From positions 1 to 26,884 of the forward strand of contig DQYP01000202.1 in NCBI GenBank assembly GCA_011043375.1: 26,884 nt of DNA, read 5' to 3'. Positions 1 through 7,398 of this stretch are shown one piece after another; positions within the stretch are counted from its first letter, which is position 1, and every line of letters starts with the position of its first letter. The stretch comes from Thermotogaceae bacterium. Its GTDB lineage: Bacteria > Thermotogota > Thermotogae > B21-G9 > HyVt-16. The notes below the pieces were generated by a model, which was given only the letters and a program-made list of their open reading frames with translations, searched no databases and was not told the origin of the DNA. The translations under genes and the position numbers were made by a program.

Positions 1-86
1 CTTATGTAGAATAAAGTATTCTATTTTTGGTTTAATTTTATCACATGCGCGTCTGAAGTTCAACCCACTTTTTGAAGGTGATAGAA

Positions 87-1127
87 ATGACCACTGAGGA
101 AAAACTCAATTTAATTTATGAAATAAGAGAAAGCAGACAAAAGGATAGGGTTTTCGAGCTCATCGAGATGTTGAAAAATGAAAGCGAAGATATCGTGAAA
201 GAGAGTTTAGTGGAAGCTTTGAAAATCCTAAAAAACGAAGATGCGATTGAAAAACTCATGGAATTTTTTTACTCCGAGGATCTGTATCTCAGAAACGCCG
301 CGGTTACAATACTTGCTGAATATGGAGAGCTCTCAATTTCTTATCTAATGAAAAAATTGGATGATGAAAATGAGCACGTTAGGAAGCTCGCTATAGACAC
401 GATTCATATGATCAGAAATCCGATAACGGTGGATATTTTGGCAAAAGGTTTGGAAGATAAATCGATAAACAATTTGATAAGTGTGATTGAGTACATAGCC
501 GATCTCGAAGGTTACCACTATTCAAATAAAATAGCAGAGATATTGGAAGAATCTCGTGACCCATTTCTGACGATCACATGCTTAGAGGCGTTATCAGAGA
601 TAGGCGATGAATATTCTTTGGAAGTTGTGAAAAAGAAATTTCCCGATCCTTCCAAGATAGATGATTTCACGTTGCCAGCGTACATGAGATTTTTGGCAAG
701 TCATGCCACTGTGGAATTTTTACCTTTCGTCATAGAGGTGTTGAATGAAAAGTCAGAGATATTCTACAAGGAACTAATAGATATACTCGAAAGGTTCGTC
801 AATATGAAGAACGAATTATCAGATTCCGATGTTGAAAAAGTATACTCAGCGCTGCTGAAACTGCTGAATACCTCTATACCATCTATGAACAAGTATGAAG
901 TGTTTGGATTGATAGTGGAATTGAGAGGAGAGAGTGCGAAAGATCTAATCCTTGAAATGCTCAATTCAAACGACTTTTTCATAAAAATGGGAGCTTTGGA
1001 AGCTGTTGGAAAACTCTTTAAGGGAAATAGGGAAATCGTCGAGAAGTTAAAAAACTTCCTAAAACGAGAAGTTAACGAGGAGCTAAAGATGGTGGCAAGG
1101 GATATTTTAGAGATTTTGGATCGGTAA
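87..1127 (+). CDS. HEAT-repeat protein, first gene of the chemosensory operon
   Basis: A predicted soluble protein of 346 residues built of alternating amphipathic helices in HEAT/PBS-lyase style. Examples are the segments around YLRNAAVTILAEYG, HVRKLAIDTIHMIR and IKMGALEAVGKL. It has no signal peptide, membrane segment or catalytic motif. The frame is open from a TTG at 72, but I choose ATG 87 because GAAGGTGAT (74-82) sits four bases before it, the same spacing seen at other starts in this operon. It is followed after about 10 bases by cheR, so it is very probably co-transcribed. HEAT solenoids are protein-binding scaffolds, and similar proteins occur in other chemosensory loci. A role as scaffold or partner-recognition subunit of the array is inference. 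The fold call is good; the function is unknown. Confidence 0.85.
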   Translation: MTTEEKLNLIYEIRESRQKDRVFELIEMLKNESEDIVKESLVEALKILKNEDAIEKLMEFFYSEDLYLRNAAVTILAEYGELSISYLMKKLDDENEHVRKLAIDTIHMIRNPITVDILAKGLEDKSINNLISVIEYIADLEGYHYSNKIAEILEESRDPFLTITCLEALSEIGDEYSLEVVKKKFPDPSKIDDFTLPAYMRFLASHATVEFLPFVIEVLNEKSEIFYKELIDILERFVNMKNELSDSDVEKVYSALLKLLNTSIPSMNKYEVFGLIVELRGESAKDLILEMLNSNDFFIKMGALEAVGKLFKGNREIVEKLKNFLKREVNEELKMVARDILEILDR

Positions 1128-1134
1128 GGTGATA

Positions 1135-1962
1135 ATGGTGATAATTGGGCTACGTGAATTTAAGAAGGTGAGAGACATCATCTATTCGAAAACAGGAATT
1201 TATATACCGGAAAGTAAAGTCTATTTTTTGAAAAAGCGCATTGAGAATCGCTTGAAAGAGTTAGAATTGCAATCTGCAGAAGATTATATCAAATACTTGC
1301 ATTTTTTCGATAAAACCGGTCGAGAGGTGCAAAATTTGATAAATTTGGTCACCGTAAATGAAACATATTTTTTCAGGGAGTTTCCACAACTACAAGCTTT
1401 TGCAGAGCATTGTTTACCAGAGGTTGCAAGGAAAGCTCCCCACAAAAAGATAGAGATTCTCTCCGCTGGATGTTCTACTGGTGAAGAACCTTACACACTT
1501 TCAATAATACTCATGGAAATGCTCGATTCTGCTCGTAGCTTCGAAATCACAGCCATAGATATAGATGAAAATGCACTTGAGAAAGCTAAAAAAGGGATAT
1601 ACAACGAACGATCGGTGAAGGATGTACCAAAGATCTATCTGGAAAAGTATTTCGATGTTTTAAAATCGGGTTACGCTGTCAAGCCAGTGGTGAAGAAAAA
1701 CGTTAAGTTCAAAAAAGTTAATCTCTTTGATGCCAGATCCCTCAGCATGTTGGGAAAGGACTTTGATTTCATATTTTGTAGGAATGTTTTGATATATTTT
1801 TCTGATGATTCTCGACGAAAAGTCGTGGAGAGTTTTTACAACATGATGGTTCCGGGTGGTTACATATTTCTCGGCCATTCCGAATCTGTTAGCAGAATAA
1901 CCACTGCCTTTAGAATTAAAAGAGCTGGAGATTTCATAGTATATCAAAAACCTTTGGAGTGA
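1135..1962 (+). CDS. cheR: CheR chemoreceptor glutamate methyltransferase
   Basis: SAM-dependent methyltransferase that methylates glutamates on chemoreceptor coiled coils during adaptation. It has the all-helical CheR N-terminal domain (about residues 5-75), then the conserved TVNETYFFRE segment near residue 80. The SAM-binding loop is LSAGCSTGEEPY (about 110-120), followed by the acidic AIDID motif and FIFCRNVLIYF (about 213-224). Its size, about 275 residues, is normal for CheR, with no pentapeptide-binding or TPR extension. Starts at GTG 1129, ATG 1135 and GTG 1138 are all possible. The ribosome binding site AAGGTGAT (1126-1133) would fit GTG 1138 best by spacing, so the first residues are uncertain. 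It lies between the HEAT gene and cheY, and its likely substrate is the double receptor encoded at 7399. Confidence 0.96.
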   Translation: MVIIGLREFKKVRDIIYSKTGIYIPESKVYFLKKRIENRLKELELQSAEDYIKYLHFFDKTGREVQNLINLVTVNETYFFREFPQLQAFAEHCLPEVARKAPHKKIEILSAGCSTGEEPYTLSIILMEMLDSARSFEITAIDIDENALEKAKKGIYNERSVKDVPKIYLEKYFDVLKSGYAVKPVVKKNVKFKKVNLFDARSLSMLGKDFDFIFCRNVLIYFSDDSRRKVVESFYNMMVPGGYIFLGHSESVSRITTAFRIKRAGDFIVYQKPLE

Positions 1963-1968
1963 TAAGTA

Positions 1969-2361
1969 ATGGGTGAAAGAAAAAAGAAAAAGATACTCGT
2001 TGTTGATGATTCCCAGGTCACCAGAAATTTTCACGCGTATATTCTGAGATCTGCGGGGTATGAAGTCATAGATGCCATAGATGGTGCCGATGCTCTTGAA
2101 AAACTCTACATGCATCCGGAGATCGCTTGCGTTATAACGGATCTGAATATGCCAAAGATGGATGGTTTAACTTTGATAGGGAGAATACGTGAAGATGATG
2201 CATTCAAAGATTTACCAATAATAATTGTTACAACACTCAACGATTCGACTGATAAATTGAAAGGATATGAGATTGGTGCCAACTTTTATATCGTGAAACC
2301 TGCTGATCCCAAATTTCTTGTAAAGAGTATCCAGATAGCCCTTGGGGAGATGATACAATGA
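1969..2361 (+). CDS. cheY: CheY-like single-domain response regulator
   Basis: Stand-alone receiver domain of 130 residues, the expected diffusible output of the downstream CheA kinase. The acidic pair D13-D14 (VVDDSQ), phospho-acceptor D58 (VITDLNMPKMDG), T88 (IIVTTL) and K110 (VKPAD) are all in place, so it should be phosphorylatable. There is no output domain. It starts six bases after cheR with GGAGTGAT overlapping the cheR stop, and its own stop overlaps the cheA ATG by four bases (ATGA), indicating translational coupling to the kinase. The downstream target is not visible: no motor-switch, pilus or diguanylate cyclase gene lies in the window. No phosphatase (CheC, CheX, CheZ) is seen, so dephosphorylation may be spontaneous or supplied from elsewhere. 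Confidence 0.94.
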   Translation: MGERKKKKILVVDDSQVTRNFHAYILRSAGYEVIDAIDGADALEKLYMHPEIACVITDLNMPKMDGLTLIGRIREDDAFKDLPIIIVTTLNDSTDKLKGYEIGANFYIVKPADPKFLVKSIQIALGEMIQ

Positions 2362-4853
2362 GATTTTCCTCCGACGACATTGAAATACTACAAGCGTTTT
2401 TAGAGGAAGCTCCAGATCATCTCAAGGGACTTGAAGAAAGGATCTTGAAATTGGAATCTGAACCTTCAGCTGAAAACATTGATAATCTTTTCCGAACTTT
2501 TCATTCCCTGAAAGGAATGGCTGGCTTTGCCAATCTCACTTCCGTAGTAAACGTGTGCCATGAATTAGAAGATATCTTAAAAAGTTTGAAAAACGATCAA
2601 ATTTCCTTTGCAACCGAAATTGTGGATTTGCTGCTTGAGGGTGCAGATTTTTTGAATTTCGTTGTTCAAAGACTAATGGAGGCACTCGAAAATTATAACG
2701 GCGAGGATATCGAGGTAGAAGTTGAAAACCTTGGAGAACAAGAGATATTGATTAAGGTTTCAGATTTCAGAAAGACCCATGCTGAAAACTCGACAACTTC
2801 AACGAGTATGTCAGAAGAAAGTATGCCCAAATCAGTAGATGTTTCACAAGAAAAAATAGAACAAGTGAGTTCGAATGATGGAATAGAATTATCCGATTTT
2901 GTCAAAGATTTCATCGAAGAATTGAAAGATAAACTTGAAGAAATCGAAGAGAAACTCTTAGAATTTGAAAAAAGACAGGATAAAGATGTTTCTAATGAAC
3001 TGATGCGACTCTTTCATAGCATCAAGGGTGATTCGCGTTTGATTTTATCAATGTCTCCAGAAGAAAAACTTCAAAAATCGTTGATAGCAATAGAAAACAT
3101 CTCTCATGGGATCGAGGAACTTTTTCAGAAAATAATGAACAACCAATTGAGAGTATCCACTGATATCGTTGATTTAGTATTCGCTGGGATGGACTTGACT
3201 AAGTCTCTGTTGAACTCTTTAATCGAGTCCAAAGATCCACCTGAAACCGAGAATTACATTAAGAAGCTGAGGAATAATGCATCATTGGGAGAAGATGAGG
3301 TTTCTTTGACATCCATTGAATCTTCAAAGAAAAGTGAAGATGAAACTATTGCCTTCAAAGCTTTTGAAAACATAACATCTCAGTGGTTCGAATTTTTAGA
3401 AATGTTTTTAAAATCTCCTTCAGAAAATGGGTTCAAACAATTAATTCGAATGACTGAGAACGTGAAGAACGGATTACTTCACTTGAAAGAAAATGATAAA
3501 CTTTCCATTATAGATCGATTGATTAAAACGATAGAAGAAGAAAAATATGACGAGACTGAAGATCTCATAAAAAGTTTTGAAAATTGGTTGAAGGAAAAGA
3601 AAAAGGTAATTGAGAGTAAAAGAATCGAATCTAAAAGCGTTTCGACAAAACAGACCTCAAAAAATATTACTCTTGGCTCTGAAGTTACCTCAAAGACTAT
3701 CAGAATCGATAAAGAAAAACTCGATAAATTGATGAATTTGGTCGGAGAATTGATAACCTTGAAAAACTCCTTCACAAGCATGATAAGGGAACCCCACAAC
3801 ATTCAAAACACGAAAGACTACATAGGGAAAATGGAAAGATTGGCAAATGAATTTCAATCTACGGTCATGTCGATGCGAATGATCCCAGTTTCCGAGCTTT
3901 TTAACAGATACAAAAGAACGATTCGTGATCTTTCAAAGAATTTAAGGAAATCGGTGGAACTATTCATAGAAGGTGAGGAGACGGAACTCGATAGAACAGT
4001 TATAGAGCAGCTCGCTGATCCCTTGACACACCTTATACGGAACGCCGTAGATCATGGTATAGAGGAACCTGATAAGCGGGTAAAACAGGGTAAGCCAAAA
4101 ACAGGAAGTGTATATCTCAGAGCATACTACAAGGGAAGCTACGTATTCATAGAAGTGGAGGATGATGGACAGGGAATAGATCCAAACGCTGTACGCGCGA
4201 GAATTATCGAACGCGGTATCTTAACACCCGATCAGGCAATTGAGATTCCAGATGACGAGATAATATCTTTCATATTCGAACCTGGTTTCAGCACCAAGAA
4301 AGAAGTTTCAAACATATCTGGCCGTGGAGTGGGAATGGATGTAGTGAAAACGAACATTGAAAAAATGGGAGGAAAGGTTTTCGTTGAATCAAAGTTGAAT
4401 ATGGGAACGAAGATTACCATGCGTATTCCACTATCGCTTTCCATAGTGCTTGGGCTCATGTTCGAAGTAAACGAGCAAAAGTACATTTTTCCTATTGAGT
4501 ACATACGAGAAACCATAAAAGTTAGAAAAGAGAAAATACACGATTATGGTGGGGTATTTCTCGTTGATGTGAGAGACAAGATGATACCTTTAATAACTAT
4601 CGAGGAAACTCTACATCAAAAATCCATAAACCCCATGAAAAAAGAATATGATTTTAATTTGATTCCGTTGATAATAGTCGAAGAAGGTACAGACGTCGTA
4701 GCTTTTGCCGTGGATAGGTTTCTCGAAGAGAGTGAGTTCTTGATAAAACCCGTTCCCGAATATTTGAGGGTTGATGGACTCGTCTCAGGTGCGACGATAC
4801 TTGGCAACGGTGAGGTGGTTCTGATAATTGATCCAACGAGGTTGGTGAAATGA
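2358..4853 (+). CDS. cheA: CheA hybrid-length histidine kinase with extra HPt-like domains
   Basis: Chemotaxis histidine kinase of 831 residues, longer than the usual 650-700. The first HPt domain carries H49 in FRTFHSLKGMAG. A second HPt-like domain (about 178-300) carries H220 in RLFHSIKGDSR. A third helical block (about 330-412) is HPt-like in length but has no histidine at the equivalent position. No clear P2 (CheY-docking) domain is seen. The dimerisation domain (about 445-510) starts TIRIDKEKLDKLMNLVGELI. The ATPase domain has the N box HLIRNAVDHGIEEP (about 558-571), G1 DDGQGI (602-607) and GRGVGMD (655-661). The CheW-like P5 domain spans about 692-831. It transfers phosphate to CheY and CheB. 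It overlaps cheY and the parA-like gene by four bases each, placing all three under one translational unit. Confidence 0.96.
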   Translation: MRFSSDDIEILQAFLEEAPDHLKGLEERILKLESEPSAENIDNLFRTFHSLKGMAGFANLTSVVNVCHELEDILKSLKNDQISFATEIVDLLLEGADFLNFVVQRLMEALENYNGEDIEVEVENLGEQEILIKVSDFRKTHAENSTTSTSMSEESMPKSVDVSQEKIEQVSSNDGIELSDFVKDFIEELKDKLEEIEEKLLEFEKRQDKDVSNELMRLFHSIKGDSRLILSMSPEEKLQKSLIAIENISHGIEELFQKIMNNQLRVSTDIVDLVFAGMDLTKSLLNSLIESKDPPETENYIKKLRNNASLGEDEVSLTSIESSKKSEDETIAFKAFENITSQWFEFLEMFLKSPSENGFKQLIRMTENVKNGLLHLKENDKLSIIDRLIKTIEEEKYDETEDLIKSFENWLKEKKKVIESKRIESKSVSTKQTSKNITLGSEVTSKTIRIDKEKLDKLMNLVGELITLKNSFTSMIREPHNIQNTKDYIGKMERLANEFQSTVMSMRMIPVSELFNRYKRTIRDLSKNLRKSVELFIEGEETELDRTVIEQLADPLTHLIRNAVDHGIEEPDKRVKQGKPKTGSVYLRAYYKGSYVFIEVEDDGQGIDPNAVRARIIERGILTPDQAIEIPDDEIISFIFEPGFSTKKEVSNISGRGVGMDVVKTNIEKMGGKVFVESKLNMGTKITMRIPLSLSIVLGLMFEVNEQKYIFPIEYIRETIKVRKEKIHDYGGVFLVDVRDKMIPLITIEETLHQKSINPMKKEYDFNLIPLIIVEEGTDVVAFAVDRFLEESEFLIKPVPEYLRVDGLVSGATILGNGEVVLIIDPTRLVK

Positions 4854-5638
4854 TGGCAAAGGTGATCGTATTTTCCAACAGAAAAGGTGGTACAGGTAAG
4901 ACCACGCTCGCTTTTAATATTGCCGCCATATTATCAGAGAGAGGGCGAACTTTGTTGATTGATTTCGATTCACAGGCACATAGTACCATCTACTATGGGT
5001 TGCAACCTCAAAGTATCAATTATGGGATATATGAGAGTTTGGTCGAGTTTGTGAAAAATGGACAATTAAAAAAGGAAGTGGTTGTGGATACAAAAAGTTT
5101 CCACTTGATACCAGCCAATCAAAATCTCGCGGCTTTCGATTTGGAGTTCGCAAACTTGGAAAATAAAGAAGGCATATTAAAAGATTTCTTGTTGGAATTT
5201 GACAGTGACTATGACTACATTCTCATCGACACACCACCAAACCTTGGATTAACGACACTGAATGCGCTCACAGCTGCACAGTATTTGGTGATACCGGTGA
5301 AAGCCGATTTCTTATCATTGGCAGGTTTGGCTCAGATAATGGATATCTTTTATAAAGTTAACTCCACATTGAATCCCTCGTTGATTTTGCTTGGGATTGT
5401 TCCAGTGATGTTTGTTACACGAACAAAAATGTCCAAAGAATTTCTGGAACAGGTGACGAATATTTTTGGAAAGAATTTAGTTTTCCATCCGTTGAGAAGC
5501 GATGTGAAAGTAATGGAGAGTTCGAGCTACGCCTTACCTGTTCATCTATATTCACCAAATTGCAGAGCAGCTGTTGATTTGAGAAAAATCGCTGAACAGA
5601 TTCTATGGAGGATGAAAAATGAAAAAGGCATTGGGTAG
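4850..5638 (+). CDS. ParA/MinD-family ATPase of the chemosensory operon (PpfA/ParC type)
   Basis: Deviant-Walker ATPase of 262 residues. Walker A is NRKGGTGKTT (residues 10-19) with signature lysine K12 and K17. The A-prime acidic residues are D38 and D40 (LIDFDSQ), and Walker B is YILIDTPP with D127. There is no N-terminal helix-turn-helix, so this is the small chromosomal/Soj type. In this family ATP-bound dimers bind DNA non-specifically and carry cargo after stimulation by a ParB-like partner. Related proteins (PpfA in Rhodobacter, ParC in Vibrio) position chemoreceptor clusters. ATG 4850 overlaps the cheA stop, and ATG 4853 is an equally good start, with GGTGA four bases before it. The next gene overlaps its 3' end and has a ParB-like N-terminus, so cargo here is most likely the soluble array rather than a chromosome or plasmid. 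Family call firm; cargo inferred. Confidence 0.93.
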   Translation: MMAKVIVFSNRKGGTGKTTLAFNIAAILSERGRTLLIDFDSQAHSTIYYGLQPQSINYGIYESLVEFVKNGQLKKEVVVDTKSFHLIPANQNLAAFDLEFANLENKEGILKDFLLEFDSDYDYILIDTPPNLGLTTLNALTAAQYLVIPVKADFLSLAGLAQIMDIFYKVNSTLNPSLILLGIVPVMFVTRTKMSKEFLEQVTNIFGKNLVFHPLRSDVKVMESSSYALPVHLYSPNCRAAVDLRKIAEQILWRMKNEKGIG

Positions 5639-5924
5639 AGGATTGGATTCACTTTTGAATTTTCGGAACATAGAAAAATTTTTCACTCAGGCCCTTGAAT
5701 ACGACGAAAAAGGAATGTATCTGTATGCATTCTACTTCTATATGAAAACAACTGAAATTCCTTCACCTTTCACATCCAAGGCCTTAAATAACGCAGCCGT
5801 TATTTTAGCTGAGCACGATTTCATCGATGAAGCGATAGAACTTTTAACAGAAGCTTTGAAGTACGATCCCAATAATTTGGAAGCTCAGGAAAACTTGAAA
5901 ATCTTAAAGGGTGAGGAGACATGA
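5619..5924 (+). CDS. Small TPR protein with ParB-like N-terminal ParA-activating motif
   Basis: A 101-residue protein. Its first 13 residues, MKKALGRGLDSLL, match the N-terminal signature of true ParB/Spo0J proteins (consensus near KRGLGRGLDALL), the segment whose basic residues stimulate ParA ATPase activity. The rest is not ParB: there is no CTP-binding GERRxxA box and no DNA-binding helix-turn-helix. Instead two TPR-like units follow (about 20-50 and 54-87; AIELLTEALKYDPNNLEA is typical). The start is secure: GGAGG (5607-5611) lies seven bases before the ATG, inside the parA-like gene, which it overlaps by 20 bases. Its 3' end overlaps the Hsp70 gene by four bases. I infer an adaptor linking the ParA ATPase to array components through the TPRs. 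A purely TPR protein with a chance N-terminus is the alternative, but the match and position make that unlikely. Confidence 0.85.
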   Translation: MKKALGRGLDSLLNFRNIEKFFTQALEYDEKGMYLYAFYFYMKTTEIPSPFTSKALNNAAVILAEHDFIDEAIELLTEALKYDPNNLEAQENLKILKGEET

Positions 5925-7384
5925 TAATTGGTATCGATTTTGGCACAACGAATTCCGTGGTTGCATACGTTGATGAAAACATGAAAGTCAATGTTATTGT
6001 GAATGAACGTGGGAGCAGGTTAACACCATCGGTAGTGTATTTCAAAAACGAAAAACAAGTTTTTGTAGGTGAAATGGCAAAGTCGCAGATGCTTTTAAAA
6101 CCTTCACAAACGGTCTCGAAAGTTAAAAGAAAAATTGGAACAGATCATACTTACAAAATATTTAACAAAGAATATAAACCTTATGAAATCGGTTCATTGA
6201 TTTTTTCAAAATTAAAGAAATACTCTTCGGAATTTTTGGGCATAAATGTGGAAAAAGCTGTGGTTACAGTTCCAGCATATTTCGATGATAACCAAAGACA
6301 AGGAGTTATAAAAGCGGCGAAATTAGTTGGCATTGATGTTGTAAAACTCTTGAACGAACCAACAGCTGCTGCTTTGGCGTATGGAGTGCCCAACGATGAA
6401 AGCACAGTATTGGTTCTTGATCTTGGAGGAGGAACCTTCGATATCACTCTAATGAGACAATCAAATGGATTGTTCGAAGTATTAACAACTGGTGGAAGTA
6501 CAGAGCTTGGAGGAAGCGATTTCGATGAAATACTCGCCGGTTGGCTGGTGGATGAGTTCCAAACTGATACCGGTGTCGATTTGAGCACTGATCCGATTGC
6601 TCTTCAACAAATTTACAATGCCGTCGAGAGAGCAAAAATAGATTTATCCAACGTCAACGATACAAATGTTGTGATCCCATATATAGCGCTTACCGAGCGA
6701 GGCCCTTTACATATAAATAAAATTTTAACGCGAGAATTATTCGACAGTCTCTGCAAAAATTTAATAGAAAAAATCGATGAACTGATCGATGAAACACTCA
6801 GCGAAGCCGATCTATCTCCCGATCAAGTGAATATGCTTGTATTCTCCGGTGGTGCCTCACGAATGCCCTTTTTCAGAAAACTATCTCAAAAGTTTCCAAA
6901 TGCCCAAATTAAGGCTGAGATAAATCCTGATGAAGTTGTAGCAATGGGTGCAGCCGTTCAAGCCGCTATGATCGAAGGAAGAATAAAGAGTGTGGAATTG
7001 AGGGATATACTTCCCCATTCGCTCGGTGTTTTAGATGATGACGACAATTTCGTTGAAATAATAAAAAAGGGAACGATTTATCCCACAGTAGCGACGAAGA
7101 TGTTCACCAACACCGAAGATAATCAAGATACGGTTACAATCCAAGTTTTGCAGGAAAGGGGGGAAAAGTTAGTAAACCTGGGGAAATTTCACTTCAAGTC
7201 TTCTAAGAAGTGGAAAAAGAACGAAGCCAATATAGCTGTGAGCTTTTCTTTGAACAACAATGGTGTGTTAGAAGTTTCAGCAGAGGATGTTGACACAGGT
7301 GAGGTTGAGGAGGTGGTGATAACTGATAGCATCTTCAACTATTTCGATGAAGAGCTTCATCAACTCGATCTTGAAATCATTTGA
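5921..7384 (+). CDS. Hsp70/DnaK-like protein lacking the C-terminal lid
   Basis: Hsp70-family ATPase of 487 residues, against about 600-640 for housekeeping DnaK. The nucleotide-binding domain has phosphate-1 IGIDFGTTNSVV (residues 3-14), the catalytic-lysine region KVKRKIGTD, the LLNEPTAAALAYG block, phosphate-2 LDLGGGTFDITL and the adenosine motif VFSGGASRMPFF. The interdomain linker is altered (LRDILPHSLGV instead of the DVxxLSLG type). A beta-sandwich substrate domain follows, ending near GEVEEVVITDS. The helical lid and any EEVD-like tail are absent: the protein stops about 20 residues later. No grpE or dnaJ is nearby, and it overlaps the TPR gene by four bases. Hsp70 homologues are known near chemosensory loci (for example SglK in Myxococcus social motility). 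A role in assembly or remodelling of the array is inference. Confidence 0.92.
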   Translation: MIIGIDFGTTNSVVAYVDENMKVNVIVNERGSRLTPSVVYFKNEKQVFVGEMAKSQMLLKPSQTVSKVKRKIGTDHTYKIFNKEYKPYEIGSLIFSKLKKYSSEFLGINVEKAVVTVPAYFDDNQRQGVIKAAKLVGIDVVKLLNEPTAAALAYGVPNDESTVLVLDLGGGTFDITLMRQSNGLFEVLTTGGSTELGGSDFDEILAGWLVDEFQTDTGVDLSTDPIALQQIYNAVERAKIDLSNVNDTNVVIPYIALTERGPLHINKILTRELFDSLCKNLIEKIDELIDETLSEADLSPDQVNMLVFSGGASRMPFFRKLSQKFPNAQIKAEINPDEVVAMGAAVQAAMIEGRIKSVELRDILPHSLGVLDDDDNFVEIIKKGTIYPTVATKMFTNTEDNQDTVTIQVLQERGEKLVNLGKFHFKSSKKWKKNEANIAVSFSLNNNGVLEVSAEDVDTGEVEEVVITDSIFNYFDEELHQLDLEII

Positions 7385-7398
7385 AGGAGGTTTGAAAA

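Noticed and set aside
8..29. AGAATA/TATTCT inverted repeat followed by T-rich sequence as a terminator of an upstream gene
   Set aside because: Only six A/T-rich pairs around a three-base loop; too weak to support without the upstream gene.
5619..5924. Calling this gene a true chromosome-partitioning ParB
   Set aside because: Only the N-terminal tail matches. There is no CTP-binding motif, no helix-turn-helix, and I saw no parS-like palindrome nearby.
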